From contig JASHUC010000410.1 in the NCBI GenBank assembly GCA_030040235.1, forward strand, positions 1-8,131: a stretch of 8,131 bases of DNA, written 5' to 3'. Position 1 is the stretch's first letter. Every line of letters starts with the position of its first letter. This stretch comes from Gammaproteobacteria bacterium. Lineage in GTDB: Bacteria > Pseudomonadota > Gammaproteobacteria > Steroidobacterales > Steroidobacteraceae. Below the pieces are notes generated by a model. It did not search any database. It had not been told where the DNA came from and saw only the letters and a list, made by a program, of their open reading frames with translations. The translations under genes and the position numbers were made by a program. This document shows, in pieces, positions 7,090 through 8,131 of the stretch.

Positions 7090-8123
7090 TGCGCATGTTG
7101 CGCAGGCTCGCCGCGCGCAGCGTGCGAAGCGCCGCGCTTGCCGCCGCCACGGCCGTGTTCGTGCTCGGCTTCGCGATCAACGCGCACGCTGCGCAGGCGT
7201 CCCGGCCGCGCGGCGCGGCGCCTACGCGCGATTTCTCGAAGGCCGAGGTCCACATCCTGCCGGTGCAGGGCAACATCTACATGCTCGTCGGAGCGGGCGG
7301 CAACATCACCGTGCAGACCGGCGGCGACGGGGTGCTGCTGGTCGATGCCGGCTTCGCTCAGATGAGCGAGAAGGTCCTCGCGGCGGTTCGCAGCCTCTCG
7401 AACGGCCCCATCCGCTACATCATCGACACCCACGTGCATGCGGATCACACCGGCGGCAACGAGACGATCGCCAAAGCCGGCAGCACCATCGCCGGCGGCA
7501 ACGTGGTCGGCAACATCGGCGCCAGTGCCGGGGATCAAGCCCAGATCATCGCCTTTCAGACGGTGCTCGAGCGCATGGCCGTCCCGAGCGAGGGGCAGCC
7601 GGCTGCACCGCAGGGCGCCTGGCCGACGGAGACCTACACCACTGCCGAGCGCAAGCTCTTTTTCAATGGCGAAGGCATCGAGATGATCCACATCCCGGCG
7701 GCACACACCGACGGAGACACGATGGTGTTCTTCCGCCGCTCGGATGTGATCAGCACCGGGGACATCTTCGTCACCGACGGCTATCCGATCGTGGACCTCG
7801 CGCGCGGCGGCAACATTCAAGGCGTCATCGCGGGCCTCAACCGGATCATTCAGATCGCGATTCCGGCCAACGAGCAGGAGGACGGCACGCTCGTCATCCC
7901 CGGCCACGGCCGGCTCTGCGACGTGGCGGACGTGGTTTTCTATCAGGAAATGGTGACCATCATTCGCGACCGGGTGCAGGCCATGATCAAGCGGGGCATG
8001 ACGCTCGCGCAGGTCGAGGCTGCCCACCCGACTCGAGACTACGATCCGCGCTACGGATCGACCAGCGGATTCTGGACGACGCAGAAATTCGTCGAGGCGG
8101 TTTACAGGAGCTTGAAGCACTGA
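7086..8123 (+). CDS. Secreted metallo-beta-lactamase-fold hydrolase
   Basis: A 345-residue MBL-superfamily protein with a full binuclear metal site: HVHADH (His116, His118, Asp120, His121), His207 in PAAHTDGD, Asp226 in STGDIFVTDG, and His274 in IPGHGRL. The N-terminus is Arg-rich then hydrophobic, a Sec-type signal with likely cleavage after AHA (35), so it acts in the periplasm or outside. The substrate is not readable. The fold includes beta-lactamases, lactonases, glyoxalases and others; this sequence resembles a common secreted subgroup annotated only as MBL-fold hydrolase, so resistance should not be assumed. The conserved C-terminal half, with VIPGHGRLCD, VTIIRDRVQAMIKRGMTL and YGSTSGFWTT, is intact. 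ATG 7086 overlaps the previous stop as ATGA; ATG 7089 and 7095 are alternatives. There is no clear ribosome-binding site, which fits translational coupling. The frame is open upstream to 6441, but that part is a shadow of the preceding gene. Confidence 0.93.
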   Translation: MMRMLRRLAARSVRSAALAAATAVFVLGFAINAHAAQASRPRGAAPTRDFSKAEVHILPVQGNIYMLVGAGGNITVQTGGDGVLLVDAGFAQMSEKVLAAVRSLSNGPIRYIIDTHVHADHTGGNETIAKAGSTIAGGNVVGNIGASAGDQAQIIAFQTVLERMAVPSEGQPAAPQGAWPTETYTTAERKLFFNGEGIEMIHIPAAHTDGDTMVFFRRSDVISTGDIFVTDGYPIVDLARGGNIQGVIAGLNRIIQIAIPANEQEDGTLVIPGHGRLCDVADVVFYQEMVTIIRDRVQAMIKRGMTLAQVEAAHPTRDYDPRYGSTSGFWTTQKFVEAVYRSLKH

Positions 8124-8131
8124 GCTTGCAG

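Noticed and set aside
6840..8120. Long - strand open frame (426 codons) antisense to the MBL-fold gene
   Set aside because: Same antisense effect: composition is unlike a folded protein and the + strand gene has all its metal ligands.
7086..8123. MBL-fold protein as a true beta-lactamase resistance gene
   Set aside because: The metal-ligand pattern is shared by the whole superfamily; nothing in the sequence marks a beta-lactamase subclass, and it resembles a general secreted MBL subgroup.

Overview
The window is GC-rich, with strong G/C preference at third codon positions. It is densely packed with six complete genes, the end of a seventh at the left edge, and one real intergenic gap (116 bases). 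The types of protein present (a Tat-exported type-B carboxylesterase, a CocE/NonD-like exported protein, a ROK fructokinase, a compact glucoamylase, and a secreted orphan family beside a secreted metallo-beta-lactamase-fold hydrolase) suggest an aerobic, high-GC proteobacterium, perhaps a gammaproteobacterium near the Steroidobacteraceae/Xanthomonadales. That taxonomic guess rests on remembered protein families, not on a marker gene.

Layout from left to right. (1) Bases 1-48 probably hold the last codons of an upstream + strand gene. It is followed after 7 bases by a + strand GH15 glucoamylase (56-1420). (2) A - strand group read right to left: type-B carboxylesterase (6073-4439), ROK fructokinase (4416-3511) and a CocE/NonD-like exported protein (3461-1395). 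Its gaps are 22 and 49 bases, so it is a likely operon. Its last gene converges on the glucoamylase and overlaps its 3' end by 26 bases. (3) A divergent promoter region (6074-6189) containing a short perfect palindrome. (4) A + strand pair: a secreted protein of unknown function (6190-7089) and a secreted MBL-fold hydrolase (7086-8123), coupled by an ATGA stop/start overlap.

How the genes may work together: four of the six complete proteins carry export signals (one Tat-like, three Sec-like), and three of these have hydrolase folds. The two sugar enzymes, glucoamylase and fructokinase, look cytoplasmic. A plausible but unproven reading is an accessory locus for uptake and use of esterified or polymeric carbohydrate-containing substrates. 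No transporter or regulator is visible in the window.

The most striking feature is the CocE/NonD-like protein. It keeps the fold-defining sequence and the catalytic Asp, but has Gly where the nucleophile Ser should be and Ala where the catalytic His should be. It looks like an exported pseudoenzyme. I see no RNA genes, CRISPR arrays, insertion sequences or attachment sites.
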